Assembly (NCBI GenBank): GCA_021234155.1
Contig: JAJEKV010000004.1
Coordinates: 23,839,122 to 23,903,121, forward strand
Length of the DNA stretch: 64,000 bases
Direction of reading: 5' to 3'
Source of the DNA: Isoetes taiwanensis
Lineage: Eukaryota > Streptophyta > Lycopodiopsida > Isoetales > Isoetaceae
In this document: positions 35,577-46,493 of the stretch, piece after piece
How positions within the stretch are numbered: position 1 is the stretch's first letter
Layout: each line of letters opens with the position of its first letter
Position numbers and translations under genes: made by a program
Notes under the pieces: model-generated
What the model was told of the DNA's origin: nothing
Database searches by the model: none
Seen by the model: only the letters and a program-made list of their open reading frames with translations

Positions 35577-37292
35577 GTTGCTGTCTTTCGGCAGGATTTT
35601 TGCGTTGGGGACCCATCGCCGTGGCCAAAGCAAGGTGGGGCAAGCGTGTATCAGCCATAGCGACCACCTTTTGGAAGTAAACGATATGGCGTTCCAATGC
35701 AGCCCGTTGAAGGGGTAGAAAGCCTGTCTCCTGGAGTAGGATCTGGTACAGAACTGTGGACTTCACCCCCAAGGCCCGTGCCAAGAAGGCCTTTTGCACC
35801 TGCTCGAGATCATTCCAGGTGTTGAGGGATATCACCGGACCCCACACTTCTGCCCCATACAAAAGGACCGGCTCAACCAAGGTCCGAAACAAATGTGACT
35901 GGTGGCCCCAGGCATACAACTCTGCCTTGTGGCTGTTGTTCTGCATGGCATATAGTGCTTTCCAACCCGCCGTGACCCGCAACCTGATAGCCGCATCCCA
36001 ATGGGTGGTAGTTGAGAACTCAATCCCCAAGTACTTGTAGGTCGGAGCCACCTCTACCTCTTGCCCCTGGTAAGTGAATGTGGGAAGCCTTGGCTGACGG
36101 GATGATGCAACTAGCAGCACCCTAGTTTTGGCCAAGTTAACTCGCATGCCAGTGAATTGGCAAAAAGTGTCAAGAGCATCTAGGTGACGTTGCATGTCCT
36201 CTGGAGTATAGGCCATGAGGTTGACATCGTCAGCATATATGAGTTGCCGGATTGTGTGATGCATGAGATGTGCGCCCGCACCTCCATGCTCAGAGAGCCA
36301 ATCTTCCAGCTGATCAATGTATAGGCCAAAGAGTGTGGGGAGAGGGGGGCAAACGACGCGACTTCAATGATATCGATCACGGGCCGCTGTTTTGCCGATG
36401 TGATCTGGCTTTGAGCATGCCTCATTACAAACTATATCTTGCATTACGCAAGTCGGGGGATCCGAACTGCCTTAATCGTCCCATAGCTTGTTGCGGGGCC
36501 AGCGTATTCAACGCTTTTTGCAAAATCCACGAAACAACAGTACAGGTTCTGCCGGCGATTCCTGCTATCCTCTATCAATGTGCGCAGAGTGAAAATATGA
36601 TCAATGGTGGAATGTCTGGGCTAGAAACTCGCCTGTGTAAGAGCTCGCACCTCCGTTTCCTCTGCCCATATTGTCAGCCGCTGCTCAAGGATGCCAACCA
36701 ACAGTTTTGCAAAGAGAGAGCTGACCATAATAGTACGGTAGTTGGCCAAGCATTAAGGGTCCCCTGCTTTGTATATGGGGACTACTCTACTAGTGGTCCA
36801 TTGCGTAGGGAAGCCTTCTCGCAATGCTTTATTGAACAATGCCGTGAGGACAGGCACCAGTGGAGGCCCAGCCCATTTCAGAAGTTCTGCCTGCATGCCA
36901 TCTAAATCTGCTGCCTTCCCATTAGCTAGACGCTATAGGCCCATGATGACATCCCCCTCTGTGATAACCAGAGCCATGCCTATCTATGGAGGGACTGGTG
37001 CCCGGTGCCCGAGCGGGTCGTATAGCTGTTGCAAGTACTGTACCCATTGCTCCGAGGTGATGTTCCACGTGGGAACATGCGGGGCTTGCTCAAGACCCTT
37101 CTCGAGAATGTCTGGGGTGCGGTCCGGAGACCAAACATCATTCTTCGCGATGCTCTACGAGGTATCTGGCCTTCTTGTTCTTGAGAAAGGAGCGGTATTG
37201 ACTGACGGCCTGTGGGCGGGAGATGGGATCAGTGACTTGCCGGAGTGTGCGTTTGAGCTCCCGACACTCATCATCAGAGGCATTCATGCCAG
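35577..37292 (-). mobile_element. LINE reverse transcriptase (right fragment of the split element)
   Basis: Minus-strand translation gives a non-LTR reverse transcriptase. An upstream part includes SRPQAVSQYRSFLKNKKARY near 37180. RT finger motifs with STIDHIFTLRTLIEDS (36590) precede catalytic motif A NLYCCFVDFAKS (36530). Motif B traces (PLSPHSLA) are near 36340. The long open frame 36264-35545 carries the catalytic YADDVNLMAYTPEDM, then GMRVNLAKTRVL and KYLGIEFS. There are several frameshifts. Coding is cut at 35577 by the LTR of element 1 and resumes at 22691. The 5' part of the LINE is missing. Confidence 0.88.
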
Positions 37293-38759
37293 TTAGAATG
37301 TCTATACAATTACCTAGAATATATTTTCACCCGTCATACAGTGATTGGAAAGAGTTTATTTATAACTTATAGGTCCATGCATAAGGATTGACATGGAAGT
37401 GAGTGCTCATTGTTTTAAGCATATAAGTCTGGCTTTTTGATAAAAATGTCATTTCACACAACTTCTTGGTGGAACTTGAGGAGGACTAATTCAGTGATAT
37501 TTTCTAATCCCACTTTATGCAGGTGGAGATTGTACTTGAACATGGACTAAACTTCCTCAAGAATGACCTTAGCTTTGAAGATATATATATATGTCTATAT
37601 GTTTCATCTATTGAGAGAATATGCAAGCTTGTTGAGATCTAAGCCACAAGTGCCTCCGGGAGCTCTATTTGTGAAACCACATATAATATTGTGAATGGTG
37701 GATCCTATTCAAAGAGAACTATTGTCGCATACCTTGAAAGACAATATACATATTCCTGAACCTTGCTTCATGCCCCCTCCTGACCCACAACTCTTAAACA
37801 AGAGAATTGCCTCTGAAGAAATAGCCAAGTCTAATGCCATGAGGTTATTTCTTCACTAGCTTAACTGTGATCCCAAATCTAATGCCAGTGAGGTTATTTC
37901 TTCACTAGCTTAACTGTAATCCCAAGTCTAATGCCATGAGGTTATTTCTTCACTAACTTAATTGTGATATGCCACAAGTCAATAGATATAGAATGCATGA
38001 CCCACCCTTGTTCGTACCCAACACGAGAGTACAATAGAATCACGCGATTTTGTAGATATTTTTAATGTATATGGGAGGACCACACGGTACTTTGTATTTT
38101 TTATTTGCCAAAGCAAGATTTCTACTAGCCTTTTGCTATATATGATGCAATAATAATGTCCATGTTCTCCTTAAATGTTTTTGCTTGTTTTTGCTTTTAA
38201 GATGTATGCATCAGCAGGCTGTAACTTCTGGATCAACAAGGGTTAGATGTACTAGAACTACGAAAATTGGAGAGGGAAATAGCTTCAAGTCGCCAAAGGT
38301 AGGTATAAAGCCTCAAACAGTGGGTACATTGCAACCACTATCAGTTAAAAGTTGTCAATCTGGTAAAGGAAAGAGCTGGTTAAAAAACTCTGGGGATGGT
38401 ATTCCTATATTTTCCAAGCAGTTGGCCTCATCATAAACAACTTCAACTAAATTGGGGCACATGCTTTTCTTCGTACAAGGAGAGAAGCTAAGTTACAACA
38501 AGGCTCTCCAAGAATGATAAAGGATTCTCAAAGCACTGGTGCAATAACTCAACTCCACTCAAGCATAATTCCTTCTCCGTGATTGTTGCCATTAGTAGAT
38601 AATGCTAGGCAGCAATTTCAGGCTTAGAAAACTGCATATATTTTGTCCAGACCACTGCCTCTTATCAAAATCCCAAAAAGTCTGAGGTCCCCAAGGAAAG
38701 AAAGGAACTGCATTCGTGAACAAGTAAAGAAAGAAGCTGTTGGATGAGCCCGTATGACC
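37293..38759. other. Region between LINE and copia element, with a 49-bp tandem repeat
   Basis: Mostly AT-rich DNA of unknown nature. At 37829-37975 three copies of a ~49 bp unit stand in tandem (TCTAATGCCATGAGGTTATT, spacing 48-49). An 83-codon plus-strand frame at 38185-38436 (STRVRCTRTTKIGEG) is unrecognised. The 5' LTR, gag and protease of the copia element should lie here if present, but I could not identify them. Confidence 0.5.
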
Positions 38760-39708
38760 CAAAATCCTTCCATCAGTACATTGGCACATCCTAGCGCTGC
38801 TATTCGTACGGGTAATCTCTACCATTTGGGCCAAGAATATGCAGACCAGGTTGTTCTTGTAGCTGCTGGTAATGGTACTTGTGATTTCTGGCATAAGAGG
38901 CTTGCACATCAGTCTTAAAGAACTCAATCAGCTACCCCAACTTGTAGACGATTTTGATCTTCATCAGCACCCTACTCTTGCAAGTTGTGAGGCTTGTGCG
39001 TTAGGCAAACAGCACCACAGATCCTTTACTCTCATTGGATCTCGTGCTACTGCTCTTCTTGAACTAGTACACACGGATCTTTGTGGTCCAACTCATGTTC
39101 CTTCTCTCTCGGGTGCTTATTATTTTTTGACATTCATTGATGATTTGAGCAGGAAAACATGGGTCTATTTCTTGAAGCAAAAATCTGATGCATTTGCCCA
39201 TTTCCAATAATGGAAAGCGCTTGTTGAGAATCAAGTAGCCCATCAGATTAAGAAGCTCAGATCTGATAATGGTGGAGAATTTACCAGTCAAGCATTCAAT
39301 CATTTTTGTGCTGATCATGGTATTGAGCGCCAACTTACCGAGCCTCATACTCCACAACATAATGGCGTTGCTGAACAGAAGAATCGCAGCATTGTTGACA
39401 TGGCACGTTGCTTGCTCGCTCAATCCTCAGCACCCATTCAATTTTGGGCTGAAGCAGTAAGGTACTCCGTTTACCTTCTCAATAGATTGCCCACTATTGC
39501 TGTGAAAAATCAGACTCGTGAACAAGCTTTCACTGGCATAAAGCCAAATTTGTCTCGCTTGCGTGTCTTTGGATGTGCTGCCTTTATGCTTATTCCCAAA
39601 GCTAATCGCAAGAAACTTGAGCATACCAGCAAGAAAATGATTTTTGTGGGTTTCTCTGACCAGTGCAAGCATGGTTATAGGCTGATTGATCCGGATACCA
39701 AGAAGCTT
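38760..39708 (+). pseudogene. pol: Ty1/copia pol part 1: GAG-pre-integrase and integrase
   Basis: The plus strand reads LYHLGQEYADQVVLVAAGN then FWHKRLAH near 38895 and, after a 1-base shift, ISLKELNQLPQLV, CEACALGKQHHRSF. This is the zinc-binding pre-integrase domain. The integrase core follows with LELVHTDLCGP (39070), FIDDLSRKTWVYFLKQK, LRSDNGGEFTS (39265) and PHTPQHNGVAEQKNRSIVDM (39355), so the D, D and E catalytic residues are visible. One in-frame stop occurs at 39208. The coding is cut at 39708 inside YRLIDPDTKKL by gypsy element 2, with target AGCTT duplicated, and resumes at 50735. Confidence 0.92.
39704..39708. repeat. Target-site duplication of element 2, left copy (AGCTT)
   Basis: AGCTT at 39704-39708 precedes the LTR start TGTGACG. 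The same five bases follow the LTR end at 50730-50734. Removing the insert rejoins the copia reading frame (KKLCVSRDVIF). Confidence 0.95.
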
Positions 39709-41251
39709 TGTGACGTTCCACATATTTATACGGTGTACGTATAAATATACTAACACGTCACGGGCCAAGGATACGCCATCATGGGGGTATGTAGACTAAC
39801 CACAAAGGATTAATTTAGCTATGCTAAATTAATAAGGGTTTAATTAGAGGTTAATTACCTATAATTAAGGGATAATTATCTAATTAACTTAATTGAGCTA
39901 ATTAAGTTAAGCTAATTAATTAATTAGGAAGAGGACACCTAGCCAAACTCGATTGGCCAGTAGGAGAATGCCAATTTGGGGCAGCAAATTGGATCCCTAT
40001 CCCAATTTGCCCCAAATCGAACCCAGGAAGAGGAGCTACTGGGCGCCCAGGCTACTTGAAGATGGAGATCCCACATGACAACGGTTCCAGCCGGAATTCG
40101 GGTTAGTGGATAGATTAATTTGGTATTCCTAGGGCCAGCGCCTCTGTCGGGCTTCTTTGCTTGTCTCTGATGATGATTAACCCTTGTTTGATAGTTAGAA
40201 CTGTTCTCAACTATTGATTATGCTCTGTGATGGATGGATGGATGTATCTTTGGTAGTATCTCTGTTAGTTCTTCTAGAAAGCAGGGATTAAGGGGGGTAG
40301 AGACCTCTGTAACCTATGTTCATTAGTATGCTCCTAGTAGCTCCCGTAGTACCCGATAATTGCGGCTGTGCACAAGATCCCACATTTTGTGGAATCTATG
40401 GCATGATTGAAGCACCGGATAAAGGGGCCGTAGTGATGAAGTGTGGGGTGGGGTCTCGCTGAGCATAAAGGGCTCACGGGGACTCCTTCGGTGAGCTAGG
40501 CCTAATAGTCGGTCCGCGTAGGGGCGGGTATGGGTCACGACACTCCACAGATGCAGTGGTGTGATCATCACGTACTTTGAAGATAAAGTTAGGGGAGTAG
40601 GTGAATGCGGATGCGGGGTCGTTGATGCGGCACTTATTCTCCAGCTCACCCATGGATTCACTGCGACCACGGAACTTCTCTAACTGCCTCATCGGACCGG
40701 GGAGATGTAACCCGAAGTAGTCCCGAAGGGTGATGCCTTGGGATTGCGTCTCGGGAAGGCTACAATGGTGCCATAGCTTGATTGGTTCATCGCAAAGTGT
40801 GCCGTAGGGAGGGGCGGATGGAGTGGACAACCCTAGCCGATGTTCTATGCCGATAGCGCCATGCTAAGATTAAATCTGGCGATCTCCACGAGACCTAGCC
40901 GTCGGTCGATCCCCATTGGAGTGCAGTAGGGGTAGAACCTTGGGTTTGGGGTGTTTTCCTTAGCATTAGATGTATTTTCTCTGTTATCATCAGTTGGATG
41001 GATGTGCCACCCTTCGTGGTGCTTATTTATGATATGATTATGTTGTATGCTAACTTGTATTCACGCTTCGCGACATAGGAGTCCCATCGGCGTGGGCGAA
41101 TGACACCTCAGGTGTCCTTCACAGGGCATCTTCCTATAGATGGTCAGAGTTAGACAGGGGGCCCTGCTCATGGTGAGCTGATCGCCATGGGAGGGGAAAG
41201 TCCCCGTATGTGTATCGTCACGGGCGCCATATATGTTCGGGGGCGTCCGCG
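39709..41251 (+). repeat. 5' LTR of element 2
   Basis: Starts TGTGACGTTCC at 39709 and ends at about 41251 just before the primer site. It contains a second TATAAAT in the first 50 bp (CGTATAAATATAC at 39736), AT-rich direct words (TAATTAAG) and a GATGGATGGATGGATG stretch also present in the LTRs of element 1. Homologous to 49259-50729 and to the fragment 47572-48572. Confidence 0.92.
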
Positions 41252-41252
41252 G

Positions 41253-41263
41253 TGGTATCGAGC
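41253..41263 (+). promoter_or_regulatory. Primer binding site of element 2 (one base lost)
   Basis: TGGTATCGAGC lies one base after the 5' LTR. It equals the initiator tRNA-Met site TGGTATCAGAGC minus one A. The deletion could weaken priming or be a sequence error. Confidence 0.85.
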
Positions 41264-41666
41264 GTGATTTTGGCTGGCCGAAAAATATAGCGACCAAATC
41301 TTTAACCCGTTAGTTCGGTAGTTGAGTGGGAGTTTAAGCTAGTTGGACTGCCTAAATCTTCGGTGATTTAGTCTTGTGCTAGGTTGATGTAATAAATTGT
41401 TTGAGATTTAGGAAGTTAGGGTGTTTTGGAGGGAAAAAGGTGTAGTTGGAGGACCCAGGTCTAGATGGGCCATAACTTTTTATAGGTAGCTCGGATGAAG
41501 GCAAAAATGGCTCCAACGGCTCGGGCACATCCCAAATACCCTAGGGGCACGTTTCCCGAGGTTAAAATGGCGACCCCAAGGCTAGAACCCAAAAGGGGCG
41601 CTGCCTGCGGATTGGGTGTTTAAAATCCTTATATGGTCCGCCGTATAAAAATACGCGTCCGTTTAA

Positions 41667-41808
<142 letters not shown>

Positions 41809-42044
41809 TTAAAAAAAAAAAGTTAGTTTCAAATTTGTGTTTTCTCTTTTAGAAGGTGTGTTTCTTTGGCCGTCTTCCTTCCGCCATAGCCGCCGGACCT
41901 GAGCTTTTCCGCCGCCATAGCCGACCTCGACCAGTGCCTTGCTTCGGTCCTAAGAGCCTAGCGCCTCCATCTAGAACCTAGCGGCCCCTATTGTACCTCA
42001 AGCGCCACCCTTTCTTTGCTGCTAGTACCTACTCTTTGGTTACC

Positions 42045-43247
42045 ATGCCGCGCTTCAAACTTACCGTCGACCTAAAGAAGATGAATGTTTATCAGCTTTA
42101 AAGTGTGCTAGTAGATCATCTTGGGGACGAAAGCGATATGGTATACACTGTTTTAGACCTTCTGGCTACCCATTTTGCAGAGAACCGTAGGATTCCATAT
42201 TCTATCTTCCATTTCAATGAACGGTTCCTCATGAAATTGAATGCGGCCAATGAGGCCTATACTTTGGTACAGCAGCCTGATCAAGCTTATGCCATAGTTA
42301 AGTTTTATCCGCTAGCGAGCCCAGAAGAGGACCCCGCAGAGCTCACACGAGAGGAAGCCCAGAGAATTATGCACCTTGCGAGGATAGAAGACCTGCAGCA
42401 GATCGCTAGTGGTCTTCCAGAAGAGAGAGCTGCCCGCTTTTATTACCTAGGGAAAGGCCATGTGCTCATGTATTTGGATCATTATAATCTTCCCCCTTTC
42501 TATTGGAATGAAGAATTACATAGCTTTATCTTCGACAATCTTCCACCTGACTTCACACAGGACCGCATGGATCTCATAGAAACCGATATGCAAGCTCGAC
42601 CGGCCCGATATCATGCAGAGATTGCACGGCAAACTCAGGTGCGCCAGGACAAGGAGGCCCAGGATGCTGAGAGAGAGCGTATTCATAGAGCGGAAGAAGT
42701 TGCCCAAACGGAGCAGAATGTAGATCAGAATATAGTTCCAGATGTGGAAGAGCGGGTGGCTAGATGCAAGAGGAAGTACACAAAGCCCAGCAGGGGAGGC
42801 ATCCATTACAAGACCCGGCTGCAGAAGGATGCTGAGATTGGGAAGAATACGTCTGCACAACGCCGAGAACGCATGGTACAAAGGGCAAAGCACCCCTCGA
42901 CTGCTGGCAAGACCCTACCATTGCCCAAGCCGACTGCCAAGCCGAGGAAGCCTCACAGGTTTCGACCAGGTTCAGTAGCCCTGCGAGAGATACGCAAGTA
43001 TCAGAAGACTACTGAGACCTTGATACGCCGCTTACTCTTCCAGCGTCTTGTCCGGGAAATTGTCCAAGATTTCAAGACCGACATGAGGGTTCAGGCTTTT
43101 GCTTTACTTGCACTTCAGGAGGCTGCTGAAGCCTACCTTATTGAGATTTTGACCGATGCAAATTTGTGCGCTATCCACGCGAAGCGAGTGACCATAATGC
43201 CTAAGGACCTTCAGCTGGCGCGAAGAATCCGAGGCGACTTTCACTAG
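42045..43247 (+). CDS. Retrotransposon ORF1 with C-terminal histone H3-like domain
   Basis: The frame opens with ATG at 42045 ([18 protein letters not shown]), meets one TAA at 42099-42101, then runs open to 43247. Without the stop it is 400 residues; from the next ATG (42105) it is 380. Numbering from 42105, residues 1-155 form an unknown domain shared with element 1 ([16 protein letters not shown]). Residues 160-225 are a charged, helix-rich linker and 225-281 a basic tail ([17 protein letters not shown]). Residues 282-380 align without gaps to the 99 C-terminal residues of histone H3, starting KPHRFRPG and including [44 protein letters not shown] and LARRIRG. About three quarters of positions are identical to plant H3 by eye. 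There is no CENH3-type loop 1 insertion. It probably binds H4 or chromatin; this is inference. Confidence 0.95.
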
Positions 43248-43507
43248 CTGCCGAAGATTTTCCATTTTTTCCGTTGACATTGTATAAACTTCATGTAGTA
43301 TATTTATGTAAATACTCTTTCTTGGAAAATATGGAATTAGGCGGTGTCTTTTAATGACTTCTTGTATATATAAATGCAAATTATTAAATAAATAATATTT
43401 TTTTCTTACCTAAGAAAACGTGCCAAAAAGGTAAAAAGTCACTTTTTGGACATTAGGGTTTCATTTCTCTCTTTGCCTTCAGCGCCTTCCTCCTCCTCCC
43501 TTGTTCC

Positions 43508-44903
43508 TTGTTCGTGATAGACCGCCCTACTCTACAACAATGGTACCTGGACGGTGAGCATTGGGACCCTGTGGTTCCCTTTGACGTACTGCACCCCTAT
43601 CTGCTCCAGCAAGTGGATCTTATCCACAATATGCAAGCACATCCTGACTACGCACGTTTCCTTCAGTTCTTCTACGAAGAGATTGTGCCTGCTTGTGTGT
43701 TCAACGAGGCAGACTCCCAGCTGTACCTCGACTCCAACACCTTGATAGAGATGTTGGGAGATGATGATCATGCCTCTTAGGGGCATCCGGAGAAGAGGGA
43801 CCGACCTCCCTATTGTCACCATAGACCGCGAGCTTTGTTTTGAAGCCCGTTTTGCACTAGCAATAGTCATGGACCAGTACATAGAAGATGTACAGATACC
43901 TGCAGAGCAGTCTACCACACCATTACCTTCTAACCCAGAGGACGATGAAGTCGTCGAAGAGCATGATTTTGTACGATGGAAAGCTACCGAGGCACCGACA
44001 TCCCGTGACCAAGCCCTAAAGCTTGAGGGGTTAGATCTTCTTCCCACTGTACTCTTGAACAATCAAGAGTATCTTCTCTTAGAAGACATCATGTGGGCCT
44101 ACCGGGTCATCGCCGACATGCGCGGCCGGCGAAAGCCTGAAGTCCTTTATGAGCTTGCAGAGTTATGCCAGGACGACTTCGTCGATTTCACAACACCTGT
44201 TGTGCATCCGCCGCAAGTCCAAGAATTGTTTACATTCCGGCCAGAGGACATAGAGCCCGTTGAGACCCTCTTGTCTCTCCGTCAGCTCATACTGACCGAT
44301 GACACATAGCCTCCTGCAGAGCAGTTTGCTGGTATCATGCTACCTCCTCTTACAAGTCAGACCTTGGAGATCACTATGGAAGAGGTAGATCAGGGTGAGG
44401 AAGACCTTTGTGATACTAAGATAAGTCTTCGGGATGATAAAGAAGAGGCGGAGCAGGAGAAGATACCCATCAATTTGGAGAAGGAAACAGAAACTTCGAG
44501 GGACCCACGGGTTAAGGCCATGGGCAATCAATTGACCCGATTTTTCCTTTCTGCTTTCCGACAAGGCGAGGTCCTTTTCTTCTCCAAGTATTTGGGGCCT
44601 CAATCTGAAGCATCTTGATGGGCACTCCGTGCATTATCCACCTTAGCGGGCCACAAGAAGATTGATTATCATGCCACCACTGTTACTCTGGTCCGACGCG
44701 ATCTTGCTATTGTGGCATTGGGGGACATTGCGGGCTGGGCTAACATGCGTCTCCTTGTCGCAGCACCTCTGGCGACTTGCCTACCACCAGATGCAGCAGC
44801 TCGAGCCGCCCTTTCTGCTAGTCCCAGCACCACTTTAATGCACTATCGACCGCCTCCACAGCCGGATATGCCTATGGAGGAAGATCAGGGACCTAGTTCT
44901 TAG
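43508..44903 (+). pseudogene. ORF2 of element 2, unknown conserved protein
   Basis: The first part (43508-43780) reads LDGEHWDPVVPFDVLHPYLL and HPDYARFLQFFYEEIVPAC. One frameshift near 43760 leads into a long frame with MDQYIEDVQI, LEDIMWAYRVIADMRGRRK (44085), LYELAELCQDDFVDF, EPVETLLSLRQLIL (44250), INLEKETE (44470), VTLVRRDLAIVALGDI (44690) and MPMEEDQGPSS to the stop at 44903. Stops occur at 44307 and 44616. Nothing in it resembles gag, protease or envelope. Element 1 has the same protein in the same place (30388-31800), so the retrotransposon family carries two extra ORFs between leader and gag. Acidic patches and helix-rich segments dominate. Confidence 0.75.
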
Positions 44904-44951
44904 ATATGTTTTGATAATTCTAAATCTTTGTAATGCTTATTAATGTAATGC

Positions 44952-46493
44952 TTGATTGGCATTTTCAATGGGCCATCACATATTATTTCCTTATGTTTCA
45001 TTGTATTCTTCAATATGGTCTTCATTGTGACACTTTGTATAATATTACACTCCCTTATACCTTCTTATGTGTATATAGACGGTGTACGTAATGCTTCTTG
45101 GCATACCCCTCCGGATGCTGGCAGATTGACACCCGAACAAGAGCTCCTTTTGATGAAGAGGCAGTTAGTAGAGCTGCAAGCCTATGTGTTGAAAACAAAC
45201 CCTCCACAGTTCGCACCTGAAAATGGACCGGAGTTACCGCCATTACCGCCGAGTCCACCACCCGAGCAGCCACCCGCACCGGCACCGGCGCCCGTGCCTG
45301 CACCGAGGAAACACCATGCCAAGCGACGTAGAAGCTCTTCTAGCGAGAGTGCCACGTCTTCACAGACCGACACCTCTGAATCTTCGGAGTCATCCGTCTC
45401 GTCAGGTCGCCATGCCAAGAAGGATAAGGAATACTACAAGACCGTGGACACAGCTATTACCAGCATATGGAAGAACAGGAAATTAGCCCAGTTTGATGGT
45501 AAGTCCAGGGGAGGTCTCAATGTGGAATCCTGGTTAGATGAGATGAAAGAATTTGGTAAATCATATGGTATGACCGAGAAGGATACAAGTAAGGTCGCCA
45601 ACACTAACCTCACAGGTGCAGCCAGAATTTGGTGGAAAGGTTACGCTAGGGCAAAGCATTTGGACAGAAGCAGGTGTAAGTTCAAAAAGTTTGCAAAGGC
45701 CTTTAAGTCTCACTATGTGCCATGTGCACACAAGTGCCAACAGATACAGACCTTCTATAGGTTGGAGCAGAAAAGCATGTCAGTGCAAGCCTATACTGAC
45801 AAGTTCATGCGCTTGAGGCTATATGTGCCCGGTATGAATGAGAAGAGGGCAGTGGAAGGATATATTGAAGGGTTGGCACCATCAATTAAAAGAATGGTAA
45901 AAGCTATAGACCCAAAATATGTTGCAAAGGCCGAGGCTAAGGCATTGAGCCTCGAAGAGGACATACCAAAGAACCAGTATCAGCGTCCCGCCTCTTATTC
46001 TCAGCCTCGCCCTTACACACCGTATAAGCCTCGTTCTCCAAGTCCTGGACCCCCTCAGTAAAATTCAAATGGGCGACAGGATAAGAAAGTTACCTTCAAC
46101 GTGCCGGACAAGCCGAATAATATGGGCAGCTCAATTCGGAACCTCTTACAGTCCATTCCCAAAGAGGCTCGGGAACAGCTCCGCAAAGATAAGGCATGTT
46201 TCCGGTGTATGCGGCCCGGGCACATAATGCAGAATTGCCCCTATGTCACACAAACCGCTCAGCTGGCAATGGCCGACCTCGATTGGGACGATCTCGAGTC
46301 TCCACCACCTGCTGACGAGGAGGCCCACGACTACATTCATGGTGCGTCTCATATTCTTGCAGCTATTGAAACCGGCAATGCTGAAAGTCAGCCTGCCATT
46401 ATTTCTACTATAGGCCAGGTAGACAGTAGGCCTTTTGTTATTCTTATGGATACGGGTAGTACCCATAATTTTGCTTCTCCCAGAATGGCCTAG
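44952..46493 (+). pseudogene. gag: Element 2 gag and start of protease
   Basis: Coding homology is clear from about 45080. It has a proline-rich segment (PPLPPSPPPEQPPAPAPAP), a Ser-rich basic segment (KRRRSSSSESATSSQTD), then the capsid core: SIWKNRKLAQFDGK, WLDEMKEFGKSYGM, ARIWWKGYAR, FAKAFKSHYVP, AVEGYIEGLAPSIKRMV. A TAA at 46059 interrupts the frame, which continues into the zinc knuckle CFRCMRPGHIMQNCP (46195-46240, CX2CX4HX4C) and the aspartic protease active site LMDTGSTHNFASPRM (46445). A TAG at 46491 follows, in the same place as the TAA in element 1. The first 40 codons after 44952 look like fortuitous extension. Confidence 0.88.

Noticed and set aside
35577-36264. A host reverse-transcriptase-like gene
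   Set aside because: The frame has LINE motifs and is continued by other LINE parts with frameshifts; it is a retrotransposon fragment.
37829-37975. CRISPR-like array
   Set aside because: Three contiguous ~49 bp copies without distinct spacers; eukaryotic context. It is a minisatellite.
42948-43247. A host histone H3 gene or pseudogene lying next to the element
   Set aside because: The H3 part is in one continuous frame with the upstream retrotransposon domain, and the second element has the same fusion, so it is part of the element.
42948-43247. Centromeric H3 (CENH3) domain
   Set aside because: There is no insertion in loop 1 and the core matches canonical H3 closely, unlike CENH3.
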